Assembly (NCBI GenBank): GCA_002687745.1
Contig: NZBE01000031.1
Location: 1-57,075 of the forward strand
Direction of reading: 5' to 3'
From: Acidimicrobiaceae bacterium
GTDB taxonomy: Bacteria; Actinomycetota; Acidimicrobiia; Acidimicrobiales; MedAcidi-G1
DNA length: 57,075 bases
Shown here: positions 37,435 through 46,185 of the stretch, piece after piece
Position numbering within the stretch: the stretch's first letter is position 1
How the letters are laid out: the number at the start of each line of letters is the position of its first letter
Translations under genes and position numbers: made by a program
The notes under the pieces: generated by a model
Database searches by the model: none
What the model saw: the letters and a program-made list of their open reading frames with translations, nothing else
What the model was told of the DNA's origin: nothing

Positions 37435-38021
37435 AGGCTTCCCTTGGTCGACGGCAGGGCATCACCGTCGACGGCCACTGCGTCACGGAGGGACCTGGCG
37501 ACCGCCTTGAAGGAGGCCTCGACAATGTGGTGGGTGTTGGCCCCGCGGATCGACTCGATGTGCAGCGTCAGGGTTGCCGAGACGCTGAATGAGCGCCAGA
37601 ACTCCTCTATCAGCTGTGGGTCGAAGGGAGGATCGCCGAGGATCTTCTGGCCGGGGAAGTCAACCTCGTAGTGCAGGTACGGGCGTCCGGACAGGTCAAG
37701 CGAGACGTCGACCAGGGCCTCGTCGAGGGGAACACGGTTGGACGCAAAGCGCCTGACCCCCACCTTGCCACCGAGGGCCTCAGAGAACGCCGTACCAATG
37801 GAGATACCGACATCCTCGACCGTGTGGTGCGCGTCGATCTCGAGGTCGCCGCGACACTCGACCGTCAGGCCGAAACCGCCGTGTCGACCAAGCTGGTCGA
37901 GCATGTGGTCAAAGAACGGGATTCCGGTCGAGGCAGAGACTGGCCCGCCATCGAGGTCGATATCGACCTTCACCGCCGTTTCGCTGGTCGTGCGCTCACA
38001 TGAACCTGTTCGTCCTGTCAC
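37431..38021 (-). CDS. hisB: Imidazoleglycerol-phosphate dehydratase
   Basis: A 196-residue manganese enzyme of the short, monofunctional HisB type, with no phosphatase domain. Metal ligands are in FFDHMLDQLGRHGG, DAHHTVEDVGI, and near the end NTHHIVEASFKA. It overlaps hisC and hisH by 4 nt each. Confidence 0.95.
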   Translation of the reverse strand: MTGRTGSCERTTSETAVKVDIDLDGGPVSASTGIPFFDHMLDQLGRHGGFGLTVECRGDLEIDAHHTVEDVGISIGTAFSEALGGKVGVRRFASNRVPLDEALVDVSLDLSGRPYLHYEVDFPGQKILGDPPFDPQLIEEFWRSFSVSATLTLHIESIRGANTHHIVEASFKAVARSLRDAVAVDGDALPSTKGSL

Positions 38022-39112
38022 AACAACACCTCTCTGAGGGCGGCCAGGAACCGGTCGTCCTCACTCTGTGTCCCAATGGTCACCCGTAGACAGTCATCAA
38101 GACCAGCCACCGACGAGAAGTCACGCACGAGGACCGACCTGTCGAGGAGCCCCTGCCATGTCTGCGTCCCCGACATCATCTCCGGGCGGAAGAGGATGAA
38201 GTTGGCCTGCGACGGCCAGACGGTGACGGGCAGCTCTCCGAGAGCCGATGCGAGGCGATCGCGCTCGGTGATCACGGCGTCGACACGTTCCTGCATCTCA
38301 CCACCGTAGGCAAGGGCAAGGACCCCGGCTTCTTGTTTGATGGCGTCGAGGTGGTACGGCAACACGACCTTGTCCAACTCGCTGAGGCACCATGGCGGCC
38401 CCAACAGGTAGCCGAGGCGCAGGCCTGCCATGGCCCAGGTCTTTGAGAAGGTTCTGGCAACCACAAGCGATCTGTCCTCCCGAAGGAGGTCGACAGTGGT
38501 CTCGGGCGAGAACTGCCCGTAGGCCTCATCAACGACAAGGAGGCCGCCGTGGGGCTCAAGCAGGTCAAGAGCACCCTGCACCAGGCCCTCGGGGTCGAGC
38601 AGACCGGTCGGGTTGTTCGGAGAGCACAAGAACAGGATGTCGGGCTGTTCGACCTCGACAACCTCGGCCAGGAGCTCGATGTCGAGCGAGAAGTCGGCAC
38701 GGCGGGGAGCCGCGACCAGGCGGGTACCGGTTGTACGGGCGATCTGGGAATGCATTGCGTAGGTGGGCTCGAAAACCGCGGCGGAGCGGTCTGCACCCCC
38801 GTACGCCAGAAGCAGGGACTGGAGCACCTCATTTGAGCCGTTGGCGCAGAACACCCAGTCCGCTTCGAGGCCGTACCGCTCGCCCAGGGCGGTACGTAGT
38901 CGAAGCGCTCCCCTGTCGGGATATCTGTTCAGGTCGACGCCGGCCAGAGCCCGGCGCAGGTCGGACATGAACTCAGCCGGTGGCGGCTCGGCAGCCTCAT
39001 TGGTGTTGAGGCGGACCTCGACCTCGACCTGAGGCGAGTGGTAGCCGACCAGCGAGGCCACGTCCGAACGTGCACGTGCCCTCTGTCTCGACGGGATCCC
39101 GGGTTCAGACAT
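38018..39112 (-). CDS. hisC: Histidinol-phosphate aminotransferase
   Basis: A 364-residue fold-type I pyridoxal-phosphate aminotransferase. Substrate and cofactor motifs include RLNTNEAAEPP, CANGSNEVL, LCSPNNPTGLL, VDEAYGQF and the Schiff-base Lys in ARTFSKTWAMAGLRLGY. It overlaps the hisD end by 8 nt. Confidence 0.95.
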   Translation of the reverse strand: MSEPGIPSRQRARARSDVASLVGYHSPQVEVEVRLNTNEAAEPPPAEFMSDLRRALAGVDLNRYPDRGALRLRTALGERYGLEADWVFCANGSNEVLQSLLLAYGGADRSAAVFEPTYAMHSQIARTTGTRLVAAPRRADFSLDIELLAEVVEVEQPDILFLCSPNNPTGLLDPEGLVQGALDLLEPHGGLLVVDEAYGQFSPETTVDLLREDRSLVVARTFSKTWAMAGLRLGYLLGPPWCLSELDKVVLPYHLDAIKQEAGVLALAYGGEMQERVDAVITERDRLASALGELPVTVWPSQANFILFRPEMMSGTQTWQGLLDRSVLVRDFSSVAGLDDCLRVTIGTQSEDDRFLAALREVLL

Positions 39113-40391
39113 CGGACAGACGCATCCTCACGGACTCGGCATGGGCGTCGAGTCCCTCGACCTCGGCAAGGGTCACGATGTGGGGCCCCAGCCTCTCGAT
39201 GGCTGCCCGGTCGGCGGTAACCACGTGTACATCCTTGGTGAAGTCCGAGACCGTCAGGGCCCCGGCGAACCTGGCTGTACCTGCGGTTGGAAGCACGTGG
39301 CTGGGCCCGGCCATGTAGTCGCCGAGAGAGGCCGGTGACCACGGGCCACAGAACACGGCACCGGCGTTTCTCACCTTCAGCGCCATCGCACCAGCATCGG
39401 CGCACATCAACTGCAGGTGCTCAGGAGCGATCTCGTCGGCGACGGCAAGCGCTTCGACAGGACCGTCGACAACCACGCAGTTGCCGGCCACTGCGAGCGT
39501 TGCCTCAATGTCGGATCTACGGGGGGATGCGGCGACGATCTCCCTGACTGCGGCCTCAGCGGCCTCGGCAACAGCCTCGTCCCAGGTGATGAGCCAGGCC
39601 AGGCCGTCGGGTCCGTGTTCAGCCTGCACCACCACGTCAACGGCGGCGAACTCTGGTGGGACGGTGGAATCGGCGATGACCACGACCTCGGAGGGACCTG
39701 CGAAGCCCACGGGGATTCCGACCACGCCCGCAACCTCCTGCTTTGCGACAGCGACATAGACGTTGCCGGGACCCACGATCACGTCGACCGGGTCAATACT
39801 CGACGTTCCGTAGGTGAGTGCGGCGATGGCCTGGGCTCCACCGACGGGGTGCACCACGTCGACACCGGCGACAGCTGCCGCAGCAAGGGTTGCATCAGGA
39901 ATCAGGCCATCGGATCCTGGGGGCACACACACGACTACCTCGTCCACCCCGGCGACCCGCGCCGGAACAGCGGTCATGAGCAGCGTGGACGGATATGTGG
40001 CCCTTCCGCCCGGCACATAGCAGCCGGCCCTACGAACCGGCCTGGGAATCGAACGGACCTCGAGGCCACCTGCCTCATGGCTGGTCTCTGACCGGACCTG
40101 ACACTCGTGGTGCACACGTACCGCCTCGGCCGACGCCAGGAGGGCCTCACCGACGTCGACGTCAACCCTCCGGAGAGCCTCTTCCATCTCCGGTCGACCA
40201 ATGCGGGGGCTCGGCGGAGATGCACCGTCGAATCGCTCCGTGAACTCGGCAACCGCCTCGTCTCCGCGTTCCCTGACCGCTGCGATGATCGAACGGACCA
40301 CCTCGGTCACCTTGTCGCCGACAGGTTCGGGGCGCGGCAGAACATCGGCGAGAGAGCCGGTGAACCCGCGGAGGTCGAGTCGGGTCAGCAC
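39105..40391 (-). CDS. hisD: Histidinol dehydrogenase
   Basis: A 428-residue zinc enzyme doing the last two steps of histidine synthesis with NAD. Family motifs include YVPGGRATYPSTLLM, PPGSDG, GPGNVYVAVAK, GFAGPSEVVVIAD, QAEHGPDGLAWLIT, and the catalytic EIAPEHLQL. The GTG has TAGCGT 6 nt upstream, which makes hisD the leaderless head of hisD-C-B-H-A-F. The small gene at 40481 is divergent. Confidence 0.96.
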   Translation of the reverse strand: MLTRLDLRGFTGSLADVLPRPEPVGDKVTEVVRSIIAAVRERGDEAVAEFTERFDGASPPSPRIGRPEMEEALRRVDVDVGEALLASAEAVRVHHECQVRSETSHEAGGLEVRSIPRPVRRAGCYVPGGRATYPSTLLMTAVPARVAGVDEVVVCVPPGSDGLIPDATLAAAAVAGVDVVHPVGGAQAIAALTYGTSSIDPVDVIVGPGNVYVAVAKQEVAGVVGIPVGFAGPSEVVVIADSTVPPEFAAVDVVVQAEHGPDGLAWLITWDEAVAEAAEAAVREIVAASPRRSDIEATLAVAGNCVVVDGPVEALAVADEIAPEHLQLMCADAGAMALKVRNAGAVFCGPWSPASLGDYMAGPSHVLPTAGTARFAGALTVSDFTKDVHVVTADRAAIERLGPHIVTLAEVEGLDAHAESVRMRLSDV

Positions 40392-40397
40392 CCCGCC

Positions 40398-40403
40398 ACG
40401 CTA
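40398..40403 (-). promoter_or_regulatory. -10 box of leaderless his operon
   Basis: TAGCGT on the minus strand, 6 nt before the hisD GTG. Confidence 0.5.
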
Positions 40404-40480
40404 CCGGGCTGCGTCGTCGCGGACGGGGGCATTTCGAGCCGTGGGTGGCAGCCGCCGCGCCGCTGGGCCAGACTTTCGGC

Positions 40481-40687
40481 GTGGAACCCGATCCGGAGGC
40501 GGAACTCTCCTCGCTTGCCAGCCAGCTCGACGAGTTGATTGTGCGGGTTGGCAGCATCCTCGGTGACGTGGAGGGGGGCGCCCGGCCAGACGGCCAGTCG
40601 GCTCTCCTGGAGGTTGAACGCCACCTTGTGGGTGCACGCAGGGAGTTGGAGCGCCGAACCCGTCAGACTGTCGACGACGGGCAGTAG
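40481..40687 (+). CDS. Small helical protein of unknown function
   Basis: A 68-residue acidic protein, all helical by composition, with heptad-spaced Leu/Val and a charged C-terminus; it may form a short coiled coil. No family is recognised. The GTG at 40481 is chosen over an upstream GTG because the extension looks non-coding. It is divergent from hisD and overlaps the 3' end of nth by 25 nt tail to tail. The gene is likely but not certain. Confidence 0.5.
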   Translation: MEPDPEAELSSLASQLDELIVRVGSILGDVEGGARPDGQSALLEVERHLVGARRELERRTRQTVDDGQ

Positions 40688-41304
40688 TCGTTCAGCACGC
40701 AGTCCTCACAACGCGGAGAACGACTCGGGCACACTCGCCGACCGTGGAGTATCAGCAAGAGGCTGAACAGGCCGCGCTCGGCCGCTGGAACCATTGGATT
40801 GAGGACCATCTCGACCTTCACCGGATCGGTCTCCCGGGTCAGGTCCAGACGACGTGCCAGCCGCCCGACATGCGTGTCGACGGGAAGACCCGGCAGGTCG
40901 AGGGCTACGCTCCGAACGACGTTCGCTGTCTTGCGGCCAACTCCGGGGAGCGAAACCAGGTCGGGCATGGCTCCGGGGACCACGCCGTCGTACACGTCGG
41001 CGAGCCTCCGGGCCATACCCATCAGGTTCCGCGCCTTTGCTGAGTAGAAGCCCGTGGAGTGCACCAGGTCCTCGAGGTCTTCGGGAGCGGCATCTGCAAG
41101 GGCGTCGGCATCCGGATAGGCGGCGAAGACCGCCGGGGTGACCATGTTGACCCGCTTGTCCGTGCACTGGGCCGACAGGATCGTGGCTACGAGGAGTTGA
41201 AACGGGTTGGCATGGTCGAGCTCGCACCGGGCGTCGGGATACTCCCCTCCGAGGCGCCTGTGCGCCTCCCTGGCCCGGCCCCGGGGTGTTCTCGGTGTTC
41301 CCAC
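40663..41304 (-). CDS. nth: Endonuclease III
   Basis: A 213-residue base-excision glycosylase/AP lyase for oxidised pyrimidines. Catalytic Lys is in LSAQCTDKRVN, the helix-hairpin-helix is LPGVGRKTANVV, and catalytic Asp is in PVDTHVGRLARRL. The iron-sulfur ligands follow C-x6-C-x2-C-x5-C at the end. The GTG at 41304 has TACTGT 8 nt upstream. The frame is open much further upstream, but that part is antisense to mshD. Confidence 0.94.
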   Translation of the reverse strand: MGTPRTPRGRAREAHRRLGGEYPDARCELDHANPFQLLVATILSAQCTDKRVNMVTPAVFAAYPDADALADAAPEDLEDLVHSTGFYSAKARNLMGMARRLADVYDGVVPGAMPDLVSLPGVGRKTANVVRSVALDLPGLPVDTHVGRLARRLDLTRETDPVKVEMVLNPMVPAAERGLFSLLLILHGRRVCPSRSPRCEDCVLNDYCPSSTV

Positions 41305-41356
41305 GTCGTCGGACAGTATCCGGCGCTGCGACGTGCCGGCGGTAGCCTCCTGCCGA
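41305..41356. promoter_or_regulatory. Back-to-back leaderless promoters of nth and mshD
   Basis: Only 52 bp separate two divergent start codons. TACTGT (41313-41318, minus) lies 8 nt before nth, and TAGCCT (41343-41348, plus) 8 nt before mshD. Each -35 region would overlap the other promoter. Confidence 0.5.
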
Positions 41357-42082
41357 ATGGAGCGACTTGTTGTCTCGGACGGTACGGACACCGCCACCCT
41401 GGCCGCCGCCCGGGACCACTGGCTCCTCACAATGGACGTCCCCAGAGGCGAGGCTGAGCGCCGGCAGCGTCTCCTTGAGGCAGCGGCCCATGCCATTGGT
41501 GCTGAGGGAGGTGGACGCATCGTCTTCTGGGTCGACGATGCCGACGACGCCGCCGACCGGGTGTCGCTGGCTGCCGGATACACGCCGTTCAGGGACCTGT
41601 GGAGGCTGGGCAGGCAGCTTCCGGCCATTCAGGGCTCCCTCGCTACCCGACCCTTTACCGACCAGGACAGGGCTGGCTTCCTCGATGTGAACAACCGTGC
41701 TTTCGACTGGCACCCGGAACAGGGTGGAATGACCGGAGCAGACCTCGACTCCAGGATGTCGGAACCCTGGTTCGATCCGGATGGCTTCCGGATCTGGGAA
41801 CGAGACGACGGCGGGTTGGGAGGCTTCTGCTGGACCAAGGTCCACAGCGACGTGAAGCCCCCGGTCGGTGAGATCTATGCGATCGCGGTCGATCCCGACC
41901 TGCGAGGTCGGGGCATCGGCCGCGAGCTGACCCTCGCCGGCTTGGAGTGGCTCGCCCACCTGGGGCTGCGCAGGTCGATTCTCTACGTGGAATCAGACAA
42001 CCGGCCGGCCAACCGGATGTACAGGGAACTCGGATTTGAGCACGAGGCCACCAACCGGGCCTACCAGCGCATCCTGCGATGA
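41357..42082 (+). CDS. mshD: Mycothiol synthase
   Basis: A 241-residue acetyltransferase that completes mycothiol, the actinobacterial thiol buffer. The C-terminal GNAT domain has the MshD-specific NNRAFDWHPEQGGMT, WFDPDGFRIW, GFCWTKVH and acetyl-CoA-binding VDPDLRGRGIGRELT, then YVESDNRPANRMYRELGFE. MshD usually has two GNAT domains and about 315 residues; here the N-terminal one is reduced to about 90 residues. The ATG at 41357 has TAGCCT 8 nt upstream. It overlaps rlmN as ATGA. Confidence 0.88.
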   Translation: MERLVVSDGTDTATLAAARDHWLLTMDVPRGEAERRQRLLEAAAHAIGAEGGGRIVFWVDDADDAADRVSLAAGYTPFRDLWRLGRQLPAIQGSLATRPFTDQDRAGFLDVNNRAFDWHPEQGGMTGADLDSRMSEPWFDPDGFRIWERDDGGLGGFCWTKVHSDVKPPVGEIYAIAVDPDLRGRGIGRELTLAGLEWLAHLGLRRSILYVESDNRPANRMYRELGFEHEATNRAYQRILR

Positions 42083-43191
42083 CCGGCGACTCCCCCACAT
42101 CTGACCCACCCAGCAGGACCGAACGGGGCATCTCCACCTCCCGCTACGACCACGACCGGCCGGAACTGGATGCCCTTCTGGCAGGTCTGCCGACCTACAG
42201 GACAGAACAACTCTGGCAGGGCCTCTACAGCGATCTGGCCGACCCGGACGACATCACCACACTTCCGGGGGCGCTTCGAAGCGAACTGGCCGAGCAGTTG
42301 CCTGCCGCCCTCCACCTCGAGCACCGGTCGGTCAGTGACGACGGTGAGACGGTGAAGTGGCTCTGGCGTCTCACCGATGGCTCCCTTGTTGAAACGGTGC
42401 TGATGCACTACGAGGAGCGGTCAACAGTCTGTGTGAGCTCCCAGGCCGGCTGTGCCATGGCCTGCGGCTTCTGCGCCACCGGCCAGATGGGGTTTGACCG
42501 GCATCTCTCAACTGGAGAGATGGTCGAACAGGTTGTGAGGGCACAACGCGAGGCCGGCGGGCGGAGGGTCTCGAATGTGGTCTTCATGGGAATGGGCGAA
42601 CCACTCGCCAACTACGAGCGCACCTGGGCGGCGGTTGAACGAATCCACGGAGCCCTGGGCCTCTCGGCGCGCCACCTGACCATTTCCACCGTCGGCCTCA
42701 TACCCGGGATTCTCAGACTCGCCGAGGAGCGCCTGCCGGTGAACCTGGCCGTGTCCCTCCACGCAGCAAACGACCGGCTACGCGACGAGCTGGTGCCGGT
42801 GAACCGCCGGTGGCCCCTGACAGCACTCGCCGAGGCCTGCAGCCACCACGCGACCACAACCGGGCGCCGTCTCTCCTTCGAGTGGGCGCTGATGCACGAC
42901 GTGAACGACACCCTCAGGGACGCCGCCGAGCTGGCCGACTATGCCGGCTCCCTGTCGGCGCACGTGAACCTGATCCCGCTGAACCCCACGCCCGGCTGGC
43001 CGACCCGTGGCTCCTCTCCCCTACGGGTCAGGGAGTTCGCCGGCGAACTCGGGAACCGGGGAGTCAACGCAACCATCCGCCGCACCCGCGGCGTTGACAT
43101 CGACGCTGCCTGCGGACAGTTGAGGGCCGGCCGTGCCCCGGTCGACCTGAGGACGCCACAGCGTGAAGCGCCACCCCGCCTGCCAGACTGA
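42079..43191 (+). CDS. rlmN: 23S rRNA (adenine2503-C2)-methyltransferase RlmN
   Basis: A 370-residue radical-SAM enzyme methylating A2503 of 23S rRNA and A37 of some tRNAs. The [4Fe-4S] motif is CAMACGFC (C-x3-C-x2-C). FMGMGEPLANY and the SAM-binding ISTVGLIPG follow, and the late resolving Cys is in DIDAACGQL. The first 20 residues are a disordered-looking extension. It is coupled to mshD. Confidence 0.95.
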   Translation: MTGDSPTSDPPSRTERGISTSRYDHDRPELDALLAGLPTYRTEQLWQGLYSDLADPDDITTLPGALRSELAEQLPAALHLEHRSVSDDGETVKWLWRLTDGSLVETVLMHYEERSTVCVSSQAGCAMACGFCATGQMGFDRHLSTGEMVEQVVRAQREAGGRRVSNVVFMGMGEPLANYERTWAAVERIHGALGLSARHLTISTVGLIPGILRLAEERLPVNLAVSLHAANDRLRDELVPVNRRWPLTALAEACSHHATTTGRRLSFEWALMHDVNDTLRDAAELADYAGSLSAHVNLIPLNPTPGWPTRGSSPLRVREFAGELGNRGVNATIRRTRGVDIDAACGQLRAGRAPVDLRTPQREAPPRLPD

Positions 43192-43195
43192 ACCA

Positions 43196-43537
43196 ATGGA
43201 ATCACGCCGCTGGTTGAACCGGTACCAACCACAGACCCTCGTAACCGGAACCATGCTCCTCTACATCGAGGGCCTCTTCAACCTTGTGAGGGGAACGGAG
43301 CTGATGTTCATCGGGTTGGCGATGTTTCCGGCCGCCTACGCGATCGCCAATGACAAACGCTGGGGCTGGAGGCTCGGGGTAGGAGCCGCTGCCGTCGCTG
43401 TTCTGCTTCGGCTTGGCTCGATCGTCTCATACGGTTTCACCCCGATCGTCCTGTTGATCCTGGTGTTCCCGGTGGCCCTACTGGCCCTGCTCGTCCACCC
43501 CATCAGCAGGGAGTACCAGCGGGTCTGGTTCTCCTGA
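43196..43537 (+). CDS. Small membrane protein of unknown function
   Basis: A 113-residue protein with three or four hydrophobic helices (about 13-32, 36-51, 58-76, 79-99) and a basic C-terminus. It begins 4 nt after the rlmN stop and ends 2 nt before the menG start, so it belongs to the mshD-rlmN-menG unit. No family is recognised. Confidence 0.7.
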   Translation: MESRRWLNRYQPQTLVTGTMLLYIEGLFNLVRGTELMFIGLAMFPAAYAIANDKRWGWRLGVGAAAVAVLLRLGSIVSYGFTPIVLLILVFPVALLALLVHPISREYQRVWFS

Positions 43538-43539
43538 CC

Positions 43540-44259
43540 ATGTCGGGATCCGCCGAGCCCGCTCCAGGAGGTCAGGGCGCTCATCTCCCCCGGGGAGAAG
43601 CCAAGGCGGTTGAGGTGCGGCGCATGTTCGACAGCATCGCCCCCCGTTACGACCTGGTGAACCGGATCATGACATTTCGCCTGGATGTCGGATGGCGTAG
43701 GCGAACGGTGGCGGCGCTCCACCTTCCGTGCGGTTCCACCGTCATGGACGTGGCCTGTGGAACAGGAGACCTCTGCAGGGACATCCAGCGGGCCGGCCAC
43801 CGCGCCATCGGCCTGGACATGTCATGGGGAATGCTCACCATGGCACGTACCGATTCCCCCCTGCTGCACGCCGATGCCCTCCTCCAACCCGTCAGGTCCG
43901 GGTCCATCGACGGTCTCACCTGCGGTTTCGCCCTCCGGAACTTCACGGCCCTCGAACCCTTCCTCTCCGAGGCGGCCCGGCTTCTCAGGCAGGGAGGCCG
44001 CATGGCCCTTCTCGAGGTTGACCGTCCCACCAGTACGGTCCTGCGGGCCGGCCACGGTCTCTACTTCGGGAAGGTTGTTCCCCTGGTCGGTGGGCTCTTC
44101 TCGGACAGGGACGCCTATCGCTACCTGCCTCGCTCGGTGGCCTACCTTCCGCCCGAGCCTGAGCTGTTGGCCATGATTTCTGCAGCCGGATTCAACAGTG
44201 TCGACAAGGTCCGCCTGTCAGGCGGAATCGCCCAGTTGGTGACCGCCACCCGCTCCTGA
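43540..44259 (+). CDS. menG: Demethylmenaquinone methyltransferase
   Basis: A 239-residue class I methyltransferase of the UbiE/MenG family for the last step of menaquinone synthesis. Signatures are VRRMFDSIAPRYDLVNRIM and SAM-binding VMDVACGTGDL, then GFALRNF and YRYLPRSVAYLP. The motif order and length are typical. It converges on menA, 9 bp apart, which supports a menaquinone rather than ubiquinone role. Confidence 0.93.
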   Translation: MSGSAEPAPGGQGAHLPRGEAKAVEVRRMFDSIAPRYDLVNRIMTFRLDVGWRRRTVAALHLPCGSTVMDVACGTGDLCRDIQRAGHRAIGLDMSWGMLTMARTDSPLLHADALLQPVRSGSIDGLTCGFALRNFTALEPFLSEAARLLRQGGRMALLEVDRPTSTVLRAGHGLYFGKVVPLVGGLFSDRDAYRYLPRSVAYLPPEPELLAMISAAGFNSVDKVRLSGGIAQLVTATRS

Positions 44260-44268
44260 GGCTTCCGA

Positions 44269-45132
44269 TCAGACCGGAATTGCCAGGCCCAGCGTCAGGA
44301 GGGCACCTGCCAGCACCTGCGTACGGGCGGTCCTTCCCAGCACGGGAACCAGGTCCCTTCCGGCGGCGCCTCGCAGGACGGACCTGATGGCAGGTCCCGC
44401 TGTGAGCCCGCCTCCAATGACCAGCAGGGACAGAGGACGCTCGAGGGCACACAGCGATCCCAGTACCAGCCCGGCGTCCACAAGCACCACGTAGAGAACT
44501 CTTGTGGGCTTCTCGCCCATTCTGACCGCAAGCGTTCGCTTGCCGGCGGCGCGGTCTGTCGGGATATCGCGGAGGTTGTTGACCACCAGCAGGGCACATG
44601 CCAGCAGACCGACCGCTGAGCCTGCCAGGAGGGCAAGACCCGTGATCTCCCGGGCGTGGACGTAGGCACTTCCGACCGTGGCTACAAGGCCAAAGAACAC
44701 GAACACGAAGACCTCGCCGAGGCCCAGGTAGCCGTAGGGCCTTGGTCCGCCGGTGTAGAGCCAGCCGGCCGCAATCGACGCTGCACCCACCAGGAGCAGC
44801 CATGGTGTGACCGCCACGGCCAGGACCAGACCGGCGACAGCTGCCACGGCGAAAGAGGCCCCGGCCGCCAGCCTGACCTCTGCGGGTGTGGCCATTCCCG
44901 AGCCGACGAGCCTTCGTGGCCCTGTCCGGTCGGGGCCGTCGGTTCCGCGTACCCCGTCTGCGAGATCGTTCGAATAGTTGGTTCCCACCTGTAGCGCGAG
45001 GGCCACGATGAGCGCCAGCAGGGCCCGCCACCAGATAACCCCCGAGCCGGCTGCGACCGCGGTGCCTACGGCCACCGGAACGATCGCAGCGGGAAGGGTC
45101 CGGGGCCGGGCCCCCAGTATCCAGCGCTGCAT
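44269..45132 (-). CDS. menA: 1,4-dihydroxy-2-naphthoate polyprenyltransferase
   Basis: A 287-residue integral membrane UbiA-family enzyme that prenylates DHNA. There are eight or nine helices. The first Asp-rich motif is [14 protein letters not shown] and the second [22 protein letters not shown], together binding the Mg-diphosphate. Together with menG it gives two late menaquinone steps. Confidence 0.93.
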   Translation of the reverse strand: MQRWILGARPRTLPAAIVPVAVGTAVAAGSGVIWWRALLALIVALALQVGTNYSNDLADGVRGTDGPDRTGPRRLVGSGMATPAEVRLAAGASFAVAAVAGLVLAVAVTPWLLLVGAASIAAGWLYTGGPRPYGYLGLGEVFVFVFFGLVATVGSAYVHAREITGLALLAGSAVGLLACALLVVNNLRDIPTDRAAGKRTLAVRMGEKPTRVLYVVLVDAGLVLGSLCALERPLSLLVIGGGLTAGPAIRSVLRGAAGRDLVPVLGRTARTQVLAGALLTLGLAIPV

Positions 45133-45199
45133 GGTTCCAGTCTGCCAGCGTTGGAGGCTACGGCCGATCCCACAGCCGGACCGGTATGGTCTGGCGCCT

Positions 45200-45460
45200 G
45201 TGAATCGCCTCGCCGGGGAGACGAGCCCCTACCTGCGTCAACACGCTGGCAACCCCGTGGACTGGTTTCCGTGGGGCTCAGAGGCCTTCACCGCTGCGGC
45301 AGAACTGGACAGGCCGATCCTCCTGTCGGTGGGCTACTCGGCATGCCACTGGTGTCATGTGATGGCTCACGAGTCCTTTGAGAACACCGAGATCGCCACA
45401 CAGATGAACGACGGGTTCGTGAACGTGAAGGTGGACCGGGAGGAACGGCCCGATGTGGGT
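45200..45460 (+). pseudogene. Truncated DUF255/thioredoxin-domain gene (YyaL-like), 5' end only
   Basis: The GTG at 45200 opens the N-terminus of a DUF255 protein: [20 protein letters not shown], then the thioredoxin-like [15 protein letters not shown] and [13 protein letters not shown]. Similarity then stops abruptly near 45455-45460, and the frame ends at 45493 after unrelated residues. Full family members have about 650-700 residues. TATGGT lies 9 nt before the GTG. What follows is the middle of another gene, so a deletion has joined the two. Confidence 0.8.
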
Positions 45461-46118
45461 GCAGTCCAGCGGAACCGGGGCGCCTGTCGGTGAGCCGCTC
45501 GTTGTCGTGCTCCGCCGGGCGAGGAGTCACCGTAGCTATGTGCTCCTGGTCGTTGGGTTCTTCGTATGCGGGTTCCACGTGTCGTTCATCGGTGTCCACC
45601 TGCCCAAGCACCTCGACGACCTCGGACAGGGTGAGGCGATCGGGGCCATGGTGCTGGCGCTGATCGGACTGTTCAACGTTGCCGGCTCGCTCGGAGCAGG
45701 CGCCCTGGGGGCCACCTACAGCCGCACGAGACTGCTTGCCCTCGTCTAAGCCCTCAGGGCGGTGGCCATCACCGCCTTCATTGTCGTACCGGCCAGTGCC
45801 CCGGTTTCACTGGTATTCGGCGCAGCGATGGGCCTGCTCTGGTTGTCAACCGTTCCCCTGACCTCGGGTGTGGTCATGGCCCAGTTTGGGCCTCGTCACG
45901 CCGGAACCCTGTTCGGAATCGCCTTCCTGAGCCATCAGGTTGGTGCGTTCGTGGGAATTGCTGGTGGTGGCTGGGCGCGAGACGCCACTGGGTCCTACGA
46001 GGCGTGGTGGTGGGTGCAGGTGGCCCTCGGAGTCGCTGGGGCAGTCCTCCACATGGACATCGATGACTCGCCGGCTCCTGGCCTGCCATCCCACAGACCA
46101 CGATCAGCCATCTCGTAG
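45460..46118 (+). pseudogene. 3' half of an MFS transporter gene with in-frame TAA
   Basis: Starting near 45478 the frame encodes the second half of a major facilitator transporter: SYVLLVVGFFVCGFHVSFIG, then GLFNVAGSLGAG. A TAA at 45747-45749 interrupts it at a position where I expect Tyr, and the same frame resumes with VAITAFIVVPAS, LLWLSTVPLTSG, LFGIAFLSHQVGAFVG and TGSYEAWWWV to the TAG at 46116-46118. The N-terminal six helices are missing. No frameshift is needed, only the single stop. It is a clear pseudogene. Confidence 0.85.
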
Positions 46119-46185
46119 AGCCCACGCACCAACAGCGCGCTCTCGCGTATCGATGCCCCCCGACCCATTTCCGGGGCCAGCGGGG

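Noticed and set aside
41305-41628. N-terminal extension of nth
   Set aside because: It is antisense to mshD and low in complexity; endonuclease III begins after 41304.
40469-45144. CAGACT as a -10 box 6 nt before the starts at 40481 and 45132 (menA)
   Set aside because: The spacing matches the leaderless pattern, but the first base is not T; two cases are too few.
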